Source: Nemopilema nomurai (taxonomy: Eukaryota; Cnidaria; Scyphozoa; Rhizostomeae; Rhizostomatidae). Taken from it: 64,000 bases of DNA. The number at the start of each line of letters is the position of its first letter. Position 1 is the first letter of the stretch. This document shows positions 1 to 28,200 of this stretch, piece after piece. The stretch covers positions 417,575 to 481,574 of the forward strand of contig ML133423.1 in assembly GCA_003864495.1 (NCBI GenBank). Direction: 5' to 3'. The notes under the pieces are model-generated. The model ran no database searches. It saw nothing but the letters and a program-made list of their open reading frames with translations, and had not been told where the DNA came from. Position numbers and translations under genes: made by a program.

Positions 1-1
1 C

Positions 2-163
2 CCAATGACAGTGAACATTGAGGTGAGCTCAAGCCCATGTCAAGAATGTCTGCTGATTGAGTTGTCAGGCAGAGGGAACCACACCGGCTTTATGACAAGC
101 AAAAATGTGGGGTTAAGCAACCAGCAGAATGTCGCTTTGCAACTTAATGAACAGAGAAAATAA
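2..163 (+). CDS. Possible last exon of an upstream gene (partial)
   Basis: The window opens inside a reading frame with no stop for 53 codons, ending at TAA 161-163. The translation is mixed and hydrophilic, with CQECLLIELSGRGNHTGF in its middle, and reads more like protein than the AT-rich noise around it. No domain is recognised. A strong donor-like site (GAG then GTGAGC, at base 23) lies in the same frame, so an alternative is that an exon ends at 22 and the rest is intron. The left part is outside the window. The call rests only on an open frame at the edge and could be chance. Confidence 0.25.
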   Translation, partial: PMTVNIEVSSSPCQECLLIELSGRGNHTGFMTSKNVGLSNQQNVALQLNEQRK

Positions 164-280
164 CAAGCAAAGCAAATTGCAACTCTGCCTGCATGGCAAA
201 ATGCATCACTATGAATAGATGTTGAAGTGGAAACTTCTGTAGTTTTGATGCTCTCGTTCGGAACCTCGAGTTATAATGAG

Positions 281-460
281 AAGTTTTCAAATAATTCCTC
301 CTAGTATTTCTTTATTTAGAAAAAGGCGAAATAAGGTAAGTTCGCAAAAATGCCTCTTGGTACCTCTTTTATCAGAAATAAGTTGAAGTAACAAAACAGG
401 AAGTTATCACATAATGCCTCTTGGTTTTTCTTCAATAAGCAGCGTGTTATAATATGAATT
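281..460. repeat. Degenerate tandem repeat, three units of about 57-63 bp
   Basis: Three diverged units begin AAGTTTTCAAATAATTCCTC (281), AAGTTCGCAAAAATGCCTC (338) and AAGTTATCACATAATGCCTC (401), each followed by a T-rich stretch. Their similarity suggests an old tandem duplication or a decayed repetitive element. No terminal inverted repeats were seen. Confidence 0.4.
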
Positions 461-1057
461 TCTGATATAAAGATTAAACAGGGCCAACAAAAGAGACTTC
501 TGATAACAGGACCAATCCTTCCTTGCATAAATAAAGATATGTAGCTTTCTACCATTTCGAAAAATGGTATCTTTGGATACATTTAGCCCTGATACGTTTC
601 TTATTAAAAGTGCATTTATCAAGAAGAGAGGCTAATAGGTTTCTTACAATTTGGTTAAAAAACCTTCAATTCTCAGGTTTGCAGCATGAAAATTTAGTTA
701 GGATGGATTCCGCTACTTTCTGGGATTCCGCTATAGAGAACTTGAATTCTTAGATCAGTGGGTTACGGATGTTTTGAACCTTGGTTAGAATAAACGTCCT
801 TGGTCGCTTGCCAAGAATTACAATTGAACTGTGTTGAAAAACTACAGCTGAAGTTTACTGAAATTAACTTAACTTCCAAAAACTGAGGTGTAAAAAGTAC
901 AAATAAACTGTGTAAAGAAAGAAAACTTGAGTGAGCCCTCTGGGCAATTGTAGCTTGGGTTGTGGCGACGAACATTGGTTTAAAATTTTGATGATTTTGA
1001 AGCACTTGCCTGTGCATACATTTCTTCCCACTCCCTAGTAGCCACTACTGACCCTCA

Positions 1058-1381
1058 GTGGCGCAAATGTTGCGTGAGCAGATACCAGGAACTCAAACAA
1101 CAGACACAAAACCAGTCCATGACGATAACACAATTACAGAAAATAATTTAGACATTTCAAACAAGGAGGGGGAGGAGAATAGTGTTATCAACCACCAACA
1201 CCCAGCCCCACAAAAACAACAAAAGACGGTCACAAAAAGTATGAGTTCTGCACATGCAGTTAGCTCCAGTTTCAGTTTTACACATGCTGCTTTTCTTTTC
1301 TTTTTATTTGCTTCATTTCACACCTGGTATACAACGCTGTTTGGCCTCAATGGCTGCAAAATAGACATTTTCTTTAGGTAA
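1058..1381 (+). other. Unassigned open frame, possibly an exon
   Basis: An open frame of about 107 codons with a hydrophilic first part rich in N, Q, T, D and E (for example ENNLDISNKEGEENSV). It follows an acceptor-like site (CCCTCAG before base 1058) and contains a donor-like site (AAA then GTATGAG near 1240). It does not join DRP1, whose first coding exon starts cleanly at 1985 and matches the usual N terminus. It could be an exon of an upstream gene or chance. No homology is recognised. Confidence 0.2.
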
Positions 1382-1893
1382 AAGGGGTTTGAAATCATTT
1401 AAAAGGGCATTTTCAACATTAAAAGAGTGTAGTCCCATAAGAATTTCGGGGCTCCGCCCAATACAACGACTCTTCCCTCCCACAGTTTGGTGACTGGCGC
1501 AGCCACTGTTGTTAGAGTTTTGCAACCCTCTACAGTATAAGCAATCCTTATCTATCACCTTTTGTCTATCTTACAATCCCCTTCTATACTCTCTCCTTGG
1601 TCTAATCGTTTCAGTTCCCTCCGTACCGATTGATCCATCTTGTTTAGATGTTAATTCAGTGGATTGTCCCGCCCCCACCCAAATGCCTCGTTCATACTTT
1701 CTCTGCCTCACTCGGGCACAATCGAACGAAGAGACCTATTCAGTTTTCAGTTGATCGAGAAATAGTTTAACCGTCTGCAAACGAGAAGTCTGCCATGGCA
1801 ATTTAAGGAACTGGCATTAATAGACTCTACCTTATATGGAAATTAAGAAATGACCAAGTAATCTAGAGAAGTCTGCTTCTAAAGTATTACAGA

Positions 1894-1921
1894 CCTCTTC
1901 GCATCGAATATACCGAAGAGG
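1894..1921 (+). promoter_or_regulatory. Short inverted repeat in the DRP1 5' leader region
   Basis: CCTCTTCG (1894-1901) and its exact complement CGAAGAGG (1914-1921) are separated by 12 bases and end 63 bases before the DRP1 start codon. If transcribed it could form an 8-bp hairpin. The arms may be chance; no function is inferred. Confidence 0.25.
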
Positions 1922-1984
1922 AGTAGGCCGTTATTTCACAGTGCTCACTTAAAGCTTTTTAAACATTTTCCATAGTAAAGCAAG

Positions 1985-18123
<16,139 letters not shown>

Positions 18124-18884
18124 TAGCACCTTTCGACCAATTACTAGTCCCTATAGACAATAGATGTTGATGTTGTGAAATCCAAGTATTCTATTTTGTT
18201 ATCCCTTATCCTGTTAAGTGCTTTATTATTTATTTGCAGACTAATTTTATTACAATGACGCATCCGAAGTACTGCCAAAATAGGAATACATAAGCCCCCA
18301 TAAGGATACATAGCCAAAGCTCCCATTAAGCTTTCATCAACAAGACCACTTTTGGATGAATTTTCATCAAATCATTATATCTTCATCAGTTATTGAGTCA
18401 CATGCATTCCATATGTTGTTTAATTACATTTGGTAATGAATTAGACTTTCCGATTGAATCATGGGTGTTCATTTAGTATTTTATTGGCTTTCTTTGTTTA
18501 TTCGTAATGCATTTCGCATATCTCTGGAGATTTATTATTCATGTTTTGCTATGTAGCATTTCTACCACAGTCGTGTAGAGAAACAATCTTCACAAAAAAT
18601 CGGTCTGCGTTTTCCTATTCCCATGGCTGAGGCTCTTGTTAGCAGCCAATGAGCATCCACTTTCTATGAATATTTCCCATCAGTTGACGTCACATTCAAC
18701 CCCCAATTGGTCTGTTATTCTTATCATACAATAGGGGAAAACATGTTGGATATGCAGAACGGTTTCCTTTTAACGTTCCGGTGACCTTTGACCAGCGGTC
18801 AGTAGTATTGATTGATGCAGCCAGTTATATTTAGTTCCCGAACCCCAAGAAAGCGAAGCCTGATACTCTATTGGCCATCAAGCC

Positions 18885-19015
18885 CCAATCTGACCCTGGA
18901 CTCAGTCTGACCCAGAGCCACCCCAAAGCCAACCCCAATATCAACCCTTAATGATCTGACCCCTAGAGAACCCAAATGAAACCCTAATCCGACCAAATCC
19001 ACCCCCATTATTCTA
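18885..19015. repeat. C/A-rich low-complexity stretch
   Basis: Irregular repetition of CTGACCC, ACCCCAA and similar words, for example AATCTGACCCTGG, AGTCTGACCCAG and GATCTGACCCC. It looks like a decayed short tandem repeat. The minus-strand ORF over it, rich in G, V and L, reflects this composition. Confidence 0.5.
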
Positions 19016-19393
19016 GCAAATATTCGTGTAAGTGATAGTATGCTAGGAATATTCGTCAAGTGTGTTCACAACAGAAGATTTTATTCATATCAACATGTGC
19101 ATGAGATAGTTCTGTTTTCCTTTCAAGCATTCTTTGGCAAATATTCTTAGTTGTAGCGTAAACATATTGGGAAGCCTAAGAGCTCTTTGCATCAAGCCGT
19201 ATCTTGAAATCGTGAGTGAAGGCTGCTAAATAGCGCGTAAACAACCAAACTTAACCGCAGTAAGTTATGTTCAAATTGTGCAGTTCTACAGAACAATAAT
19301 ATTCGTCTTTTTGTGGGGAGAATCAATGTGCGTTCGCGGTTTCTCGAGCGGGAAAACCTATTGTTTCCGATAATTTTAATCTAGAAATGAATG

Positions 19394-19794
19394 TACACGC
19401 TTTTTTATAAGGAACCTACCACAAGGCCTAGTTCCAAAAGTTCCTTATTCGTAGACCTCAAATCATCAGATTTTAGTACCATAGTTCCTTAAAAGTTCCT
19501 TAATTTCCACTGCACATCAATAAGCCTTAACACTCAACAGAGGTAGAGGCGAGATAGAGTATGCGGAAACTACTCAATAAGGCACTTGACATACCAATAG
19601 CAAACAATCTATGCGAGTATTGGCTGCAAATGAATGGAACCGGCTTTTTAGCTCTTGATGCTTGCAGTTATAAAAAAATTTCAAATCGAAAAGTTCCTTA
19701 GGGATTTCCTTTTTAGTAGCATAAGTTCTTTAAATATTTCGGACTTCTACATGTAGGTTCCTTATAAAGTGGTTCCTTATAGAAAAAGCTTGTA
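19394..19794. mobile_element. MITE copy A, TA-flanked terminal inverted repeats
   Basis: The left end TACACGCTTTTTTATAAGG and the right end, read in reverse complement as TACAAGCTTTTTCTATAAGG, form terminal inverted repeats of about 22 bp. The interior repeats the word GTTCCTTA in both orientations and has no transposase. Copies B and C share the ends, and all three are bounded by TA, which suggests mobilisation by a Tc1/mariner-type transposase. That family assignment is inference. Confidence 0.8.
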
Positions 19795-20228
19795 ATCAAA
19801 GATTATTTTTGAAGCTCTTGCAAACCATGCATACTTGTACATTTTGCCTTGAAGTTGTCGATAAAGAACTTCTTATTAAAGATCACAGAATCCAAAGACC
19901 TTAAACACCAAAAAAAAACGATTTGACTTCTTTATGGCTCAGAAATGTAAAAATGATTTAAATGCTAGTTAATACCTGTGTACGTAAGGCGTGATAAAAG
20001 GTATCAGGATTGGGATTGGGCAATGCAACATCATGTGGGATACCTCTTGACGACACGTACTCCGTTGCATCCTTAAATGCCTGTTTTCAAAGCACAATTG
20101 ACTACAAAGAATGATATGGCAAAACATTTCAAGAAGGATTCGCGCCCCCTTTGCAAATCGAATTGCACCAAATTGCAAATCAAAATCAGCTGGATTTTGA
20201 CCCGCTTTTTTACTGCCTATGTACATGC

Positions 20229-20568
20229 TACACGCTTTTTTATAAGGAACCTACCTAAAGGCCTAGTTCCAAAAGTTCCTTATTCGTAGACCTCAAATCA
20301 TCAGAATTTAGTACCAAAAGTTCCTTAAGTTCTCACTTTCGGTGTTTTGACTACAATGAGCCTTAACACTTAATAGAGAGAGGGGCGAGACAGTGAGTAT
20401 TGGCTGCAAATGAATGGAACCGGCTTTTTAGCTCTTGATGCTTCAGTTGAAAAAAAATTTCAAATCGAAAAGTTCATTAGGGATTTCGTTTTTAGGGAGT
20501 TCTTTAAATATTTCGGCCTTCTACATGTAGTTTCCTTAAAAAATGGTTCCTTATAAAAAAAGCGTGTA
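20229..20568. mobile_element. MITE copy B, TA-flanked terminal inverted repeats
   Basis: The ends TACACGCTTTTTTATAAGG and, in reverse complement, TACACGCTTTTTTTATAAGG are nearly perfect inverted repeats. The interior closely matches copy A, including GCAAATGAATGGAACCGG, but is about 60 bp shorter. It lies 434 bp after copy A in the same orientation, so the pair could be two insertions or one segmental duplication. Confidence 0.8.
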
Positions 20569-21524
20569 AATCAGAATATTTTAAAAAAAACTACAATTTG
20601 AATTCAATTTCTGATGCCCATGAACCATAAGTTGATCATTCGCTATCATGGCACCAGAGAAAAAATCAAAGGCTCAGTGTGGAGATTGTGTTATTGAGTT
20701 TGACCAGCACTACAGAAAGACAGTATGAAACAAAGCATGGTAATCTTTTATTACAAAATAAGCTTTACCTTATAAAATGAGAGATGCAGCCCCTAACATT
20801 GCGAAAGAGATCTTTTAGATTCAACTGATATTCAGCATATGGGTAGCTATAAATTTTGGAAGAAAGAAATAGACGAATTGCTGTTGATTGACTTAAAGAT
20901 TCTTATCTGCTATCGTTAAATATATCTATTACTAGTTACAGTATGTTAGAAAATTTGTACCCTACATTTTTCCAATTCTGTCTCTATATTTAGGGTAGAA
21001 ATATATGAGTTGAGTAAAGAGAAAAGATGCTTTTAAGGTACTTAAGAGGTAGAGAGCTTCCATGATACTCTTCTATGAGGACTTTATATGAATTTTATGA
21101 TAAGGCAATTCTCTGATAGAGAACAAAGAATGCGGCAGAGAGAACACGTGTTTATGAATAAAGAATCCAATTTGAACCAGATGAAGAAATAAGAACATAT
21201 TGAATCACACCTGATAGATTTGTGGTTCTTTTCTCTACATGGAAGTTGCAATCAAGGGAAAGCCTCTTTCGACCCCTTCTTCTTCAATTGATTAACAAAA
21301 ACTGACAAAACATTCCATCAAATAACAATGAAGTAATACAACATTAAAATGAGGAGTTTTTTGTTTAAAACTTCAAGCACGGTAATTTAAATAAAAAATC
21401 TCCTTGATCGTATTAGTGCCTTTATGCTAAAGGCTAGTTGTTATGAGGATAATGTTGGTAATCCTAAATTACCTATCTGGAACTAGGGCTATTTCCAAAT
21501 ATAAATTTATCTTGTACAGTAGAT

Positions 21525-21800
21525 TTACAGTTAGAAAAAACGTCAGGTTAATTTGGATTTTCCATCATTCTATAACCCCCCCACCCCCTAAATTTAGTCA
21601 CTTATTTTCATCCCTAACAGGCATGGAGAGGGTTTAGGCATCTGTGCGTAATTGGCACAGCATGTCCTTCCTGAATTTAGGCCCTTAATGTGATAAGGGA
21701 CAATGGTCATGTGTCATAAAGGGTTCGCTTGTACGCAGTTAGAAAAAAACGTCAGGTTAAGTTGGAATTTCCATCTTTCTATGATCCCCCCTCCTCGATG
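21525..21800. repeat. Diverged direct repeat of about 60 bp, two copies
   Basis: CAGTTAGAAAAAACGTCAGG followed by GTTAATTTGGATTTTCC and a C run (about 21528-21590) recurs as CAGTTAGAAAAAAACGTCAG, GTTAAGTTGGAATTTCC and a C run (about 21736-21795). The pair may mark a decayed mobile element. No matching inverted ends were seen. Confidence 0.6.
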
Positions 21801-22276
21801 TGACATCATTTCACATGCTTGGTCAGAAAAGCGCTTGTCGATTTCACTCAGCATTTTATGTGAAAACGGAAAGTAGAACCCTCGTCTGAAGCATTCCAAA
21901 TCTGATTCAACATCTGGTTCATTGCATGGGCACAACAATCTCAGTCACCCCCCTCGTTTTCTCCTGAAATTTAGACGAATTACAAAATCGATCCTGGCGA
22001 TAGCTGGGGACGTCCCCCCCCCCCCCCAGTCCCCCCTCCCTGTGGCGCCGCAAATGCTTGTTCGGAACATACCATTTTTTGATTTTACAGATTTTGCTGA
22101 CGCACGACAAAAATGTTGTGATGATGTCATCGGCCGTAGTCTGGGTTTGAGAACTCGTTTCCCAAGAAGTATGCATCATGTGACTTTTTGCCCAATAACA
22201 CAGCATGTGTAACACACATAGAGAGTCCGCTTGACATTAGGGTGGTTGCAATCTAAAACTTGTGACAGTTTTGAAC

Positions 22277-25200
22277 ATGGCAACTGCTTACAAAAGGACA
22301 TTGGATGACACGACACCCCAAACTTGCTTTATCGAAAGTTTTTTTGTGAAAGATGGGCATACGGTATGTTCGAAGTGATTTGTTTGTTATTGCATCATCT
22401 AAGGCCTATCTGACCTGACCTGACGTGCTGTTGCATTTGAAATGTCTAGATGACACTTCTTGCATGCAATTTTGTCTCAAAGAAACCGACGATTTTATGC
22501 CTTTTCCATTTCTAGAAATGTCTTAAAGATATTTTATTGAAATGACCAGCTCATTCATAAAGACAGATAGTTGATGGTCTATTATTACTCGATTAATCTT
22601 GAGCTGAGAATAAACGTTTCGAGGAGGAATTCTTATGATGAGAAAGGAATTGTGTAAAGGGGAATTCCTAAAAGAGGGGGATTCTCTAGCAGGCTAATCG
22701 GGGAGCTAGCACCCTACGTGGCGAAACTGTAGAATCAGCAAGATTCTACAAAAGTATATTTTGATGTTTGAATTTGGTGGAACGGTGATACAAGAGCTCT
22801 GCCAGAGTACTCCACGCCCTCCCCACTTTCCTGGTATTAGTAGAAGCCCATGTTACATTGGAAATGGCAGGTTTATATTATTTCTGAAAGGCAAACTGTT
22901 TATGTAGAATCCCGTTTCTACCAGTTTCGCTCCCTTTGCTTCAAAATATTTTTTTTAGGTAACAAATACTTCCGTAATATGTATGAATTATGTCCTTGTG
23001 GACTGAGCCCTAGCTCCCTAAAATGTCATAGCTAGGAATGCACGAATATTTGCGACAAAAGCATAAGTGTATGAAGACCTTCTTTATGTCAATTGAAATG
23101 CTATGTAAAACTTTTGCTCCAAAGTAATGATTTGATTTGAAATAATGTATATTGTGGAAAATTTCTAATTTAGAGTAATAGCTATTGGCTGTTTAATGTG
23201 ATTTGTTTCTTGAAATAAACCTTTTAGTAAGCTTTTTGGCAAGTCATCTGTAATGTGCCAGGTTTCTATGTGCTATTGCTGTTGAAAAGTGATATGCCGC
23301 TTTCTAGCAGCCCCTAGGAGTCCCCATGGGCTATCTGAGGGGCAACAAAAAATCCCATACACCTTTTGTGAAAATCCTATTGTTTTAAAAAAATTTCTTG
23401 AAATCCTACTGTTTTCCTGGAAATTTTGTATGCTATTTGCAAAAGTGAATTGCCCCTCAGGTTATGATGTGCATGAAAGCTCCAGACGGATATCTTGAGT
23501 TGTTAAAGTTTCTACAATCCTCCCCTCCATCTGCCATAGCAAAAATTTCACTGCAACAGCAAATAACATTAAAATCTAAAGAAATATCTAAATGTTCAAA
23601 GCAAATTTACTTGCAATTCAAGGGTTCAAGCAGCATAATTTAAAGATGAAGATTTCAATTCTGAAGTTCATTTTTAGGCATGCAAACCTATCACTATGGG
23701 TACATTCATGACTTTTCAGCTTTTCTTTAGAGCTGAAAAAAGTGTCACTTTTCTGAAGCAGCAAAGACTGAAGATTTGTCTTGTAAAAATGCCCCATAAT
23801 CATGCAGATGAATTTTATAAATACCATACTTTGAAAAAATTAGTAAAAAAGTCATTTTCTGGATTTGCAGCCGAAAAATTGTAGTGCCTGCTTCATTTTT
23901 GCAACAGTTTCTGCATCAATTAAAGAAAAGGTTGTTCCCAGTAATTCCATGATAGTTTCTACACTAAACAACAACTTGAGGTATCCTAGAAGACATATGA
24001 TGACATTTGATTATACTAAGCATTCAACTGCCTCAATATTTTAAGAAAATTTACAAGTTTGTATAGGGTCATTTTATATTAAATTATCAGATATTTTTCA
24101 TTGGTCTTTGAATTCCTGATTTTTTGTCACATAAAGCTAGTTTGGAAAAAAATTACATACAAAATTTTGGTCTTTGTCTATATAGTTTCTGTTTTATTGA
24201 TGTTTCACTTCCCCCTTTTTGCAGGATATCCTTACCTAGTTTATCAAGTAATGGACAGGCTTCCTATCAGTAGCTTTAATTTCTCTTTAGTTGTGTATAT
24301 TTGCTTAGAAATATTGCAAACTATCGATTTCGTGATTTGTTGTCAACTTTTATCTGATGATTTCACATGGCCTTTCATACAAGATTATGCAGATTCATTT
24401 AACTGCAAAAAATGAAACAACATTGCCTGGAAAGAAAAGGATCATTCCAAGTCAAATGGTTTAATGTAATTCAAGAATAGCTTACCCTAGTCAACCCACT
24501 TAAATTTTGGTAGATGGACACACAACCCTAAATTTGAACAAAAGTTGTAAAGACATTCCTGAGGCACACGCCTTAAAGAATATTATCATCTTTTGGGTAC
24601 AGTCTTGTGCAGATTTATGCAAGCAAAATTCATATATATTCAAGGTCCTTAATTTTTTAACAATTGACATTTACTTAGATTTCAAGTACAGTAATCAAAA
24701 TATCATAAATTTTCTACTTTTTGTGACTAACTAAATTGGATGTAATTTATTACAAAGTGTGTTGATCTTGCAAACTGTAAATTGAAAATAGTCTTGAAAT
24801 GGGAATGTTGCTAGTGACACACATTAATACAGTTTACCTGAAAACAAGTTAGCTCTCTAAATTTTTTGTGGCCCTTTTTGAAATGCTGAATTGCTTTTTC
24901 TGGATGTATGTATCAGATAATTAAACCCTAGCTAGTCTGACACAGTGCACCTTTTATGAAAATGTGCCTGCACACCCAATAAAGGCTTTAAGCAATTCAA
25001 TCTTTGTATCCTTTACAGAAATTTGTTATGAAAGTAGGAAGAGGACCAAATCCAGAAAACAGATGGGAGGTATGTTTAGATACTCATTGCCATTTAGACA
25101 GAACAACAGATAAATATCAATTCCTTTTCTTATTTCATGAATGATCACAGGGATGTTAAATATAGAAGCAAAAATGCATGTAGCTTCATTCTCCTGTGAC

Positions 25201-28200
25201 ATAGGGTAGAGAACTTGAAATTTCAACAAGGTTTTTTGGATGCAGTTCAGTTAGAGAAATCCTCATCTTGTTAGTTGACAAAGGAGTTTATTGATCTGAG
25301 CATCTCTTGTAACTCCCTTTAAAAAGTTCTTTAAACGTTAGACCACTTTGCCTTGCCTTGTTCCATTCTGGGATGTTTCTGGGTGGAAGTCAAACAAATT
25401 TAAGCTAGTTGAAAATTTTTCTCAGCTGGTTAATTGTGTTATTCAGAGTGCATGCAGTATGTACTTTGTTTTGCACAGGCAAAACCAAAGCAGTTACTGA
25501 GTGAATTTCATGTGCACACAAGCATGGTTGCAACATCAACATCAACACAGTAAACAACAAAATTAACAATAATTTGTATGCGGCAGGTCAAACTTAGTGT
25601 ATGCTGTGAGTCAAACTGAATGTATGCGGTTGGTCAAACTTAGTGTACACTGCTATACAGGTTCATGTGTTGCAGTTATCTTTTGTGATCATGTAATTAA
25701 ATTGTGCAAGGATGGCTCAGTGGCTAGAGGCGCTGACTACGGACCCAAGGGTCCATGGTTCGAGTCCCTGGCATGACCAAACTTTCACCCAGAGTGAGGA
25801 GAGTTGCCAGCTCTCTGTAATTCCAGGCATAAGGAATCACGAGGTGTGGTCACATCGAGAGGAAGGACCAGGACACTGCTCGATAAGCTTAAGCTTCTCA
25901 GTGTCCTAAAACTACCTTCGGATGCAAGGTAGAAACAAAACAAATCAAATAAAATCAATTTCTGTGCAGCAACCATGCATTTCTTCATGTGAAGTTCATT
26001 TTGTAAAATGATTTTGCTTTGTTTGCATGCAAAACTTAGTACATGCTGCATGTTCCTTGTGGGCTGTTATAGATTAAAACAATTTTACTAATTTGTTTAT
26101 CAAGTCTAAGGTTCCAATAGATTGGCAAAAGATGTTGTGGTAATAGATGTCATAATATCAGGAATGTTTTATCTTTGTTGCAGATCCAACACAGATACAA
26201 TGACTTTGTTGCACTACATTCAACATTGCAGGTTGGCAAAGAATTGATTTCAGTGTCTGCTATCAGAACAGAAGTCGCTACATAATGTTAATTTTCAAAG
26301 TGTTTCTTTTTCAACAGCTTTTGGCTCTAGTAAACTGTGTAATATGGTTTTTCATTCTGTTTACAGCATCATGATTTTCTATTTATGAAGTAAATTGCAT
26401 GCCTATATAGAATAAAAATAGTGTATAGTGAGTGTTGGATAATTGCAGTTGTAAGTTGGGCCTTTATCTTGAATGCATATCTTGCACTTCATTTACCCAA
26501 CCATTCATTTCTACTATAGTTGTTGGCAATTTGATAACAATTGTCAACAGTATCATAATAGCAATTTGATGATAGATCACTCGATAGCTCAATTTTGTCC
26601 TATGTATGTCCTAAACATTCTTAAAGGGGAGATTTAGACCAATATTTGAAGAATACTGTCTTGGCATTTCTACCATGGTATTACAGTAGTAAATTAATAA
26701 TGTTTTAAATTCAGCATCTTTATATCAGTCATTTGTTGGGAGAATAGGTAAAATGCTTAAATGTATCTGTGTGAAAGGCTATAAAATTTTTTGCAGCAAA
26801 TGCTTTTTTGTTTCAGGCTAAAACCATCTTTGAGCTTTTTTGGAATTTACCTTTGAATAAGTCTCACATTCTTCTGAAATAATATTGTCTTTCTTTATTT
26901 CTTTTGACATAAGATGCTCTTTGTTTTCATGTTAAAGACCTCTGGGTTTGACCTGCCATTGCCTCCCAAAAAAGTCTTTGGCAATATGGACAGTGCTTTT
27001 ATACAAGAAAGAAGGGCAGGCTTGCAGGTGACTGTGCTAAATATATATTTTGAAATTATTTTCTTCCAAATCCGGCGTTTTGCAAGTTTTTCTTCCTGTT
27101 TATTGCAATCCAAACTTGAGAAAATGGCATTATAAAGTTGTATATAATTTGTATTCTCATGATATTGATAAACAAGCTTTGGAAGCAAAGTTTGCCTATT
27201 GCATTTGAGACCCTCAATTTCTCAAATATATTTTTCTCTATACATAACTGATCCAGTTTGAGCCTGAGCTATTTAAATCAAACGGCTTTTTGTTTTGTGT
27301 TAAAAGTGAAGAAACCTATCCCATAAATGCCAACATATTTGAAACTTTCATTCTTTTTTCTATTTAGCAATATATGGATGCTATACTCTCAAACAGAATT
27401 TTGGCAAATCACATTGCAGTGAAAAGGTTTTTAGACCCAAGGAATTATTCAGATGAAATTGAAAGTAAGGATATTAGCTTTTCACTTACTCAATAAATCA
27501 GGATCTCTGTTTGTATGGCATGTAAGATATATTGTGATATAAAAATATACTGTAACAAATCAAATCATCTGCTTGTGTTACCAATAGCTACCACTGATTG
27601 GCTTTGCTCTTTGTGTAAGAAAGGAATAGAAGTTTTTTTTTCTTATTTTAGAAGTTGGTCAACAGCAAGCAGCAATGTTTTTCAGATCAGAACCAAATTG
27701 GGAACTCGCAGAGCCTCTGCATGATTTGGGTAGGCTATGTTGTAAAAAAATAATAGTAAACAGGAACTGTGTTTTCAATGTCACATTTTCTGTGAAAGTA
27801 AAACGTAAAACAGGTGGTACAGGACTTTTTTTGCATACTAAATGACAGAGCTGCAATAATTGCACTATGAATTATTAAGTCCCTATACAGTGTCTTCATA
27901 ATCACTCTATATGTCTTGCAAAGTCTTTAGTCTGGTTGCAGTAAATGGATCATTTTTACTAACCCTACTCTGGAATTGAGTCATCCAGATGTATCTCTAT
28001 ATTTTTGTGCTGAATTCCTTTGAAAAGTAGCCTCTACAGTACATACAAAAATCTCACATTCATCTTAGCAAGGATCTTCAGACAGCTCCCTTGAAATTTC
28101 CAACCCTTTAGAACCTCTGATATTCTGCAAAAAAACAGATAATTGGTCTTTTGTTGTGAACCTCTTTATTGAAATAAATTTAGTTTGTCTTGCGGATTCC

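Larger units (their letters stand above)
164..1984. other. Intergenic region upstream of DRP1
   Basis: No gene is recognised here. It holds a degenerate triple repeat (281-460), an unassigned open frame (1058-1381) and a short inverted repeat just before the DRP1 start. A second short duplication, GGATTCCGCTA, occurs at about 704 and 723. No TATA box or CpG-rich core promoter stands out next to the DRP1 start. Confidence 0.5.
18124..22276. other. Intergenic region between DRP1 and PXK
   Basis: No gene is recognised. It contains a C/A-rich low-complexity stretch, two MITE copies, a duplicated 60-bp segment and a long C run (about 22014-22028) 250 bases before the PXK start. A consensus CRE palindrome TGACGTCA occurs at 18685-18692 but is 3.6 kb from the PXK start, so its role is unknown. 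No canonical AATAAA was found just after the DRP1 stop. Confidence 0.6.

Noticed and set aside
25712..25785. A genuine tRNA gene
   Set aside because: The A and B boxes are good, but the acceptor stem does not pair and an unrelated body with an A-rich tail follows, so it is a SINE head.
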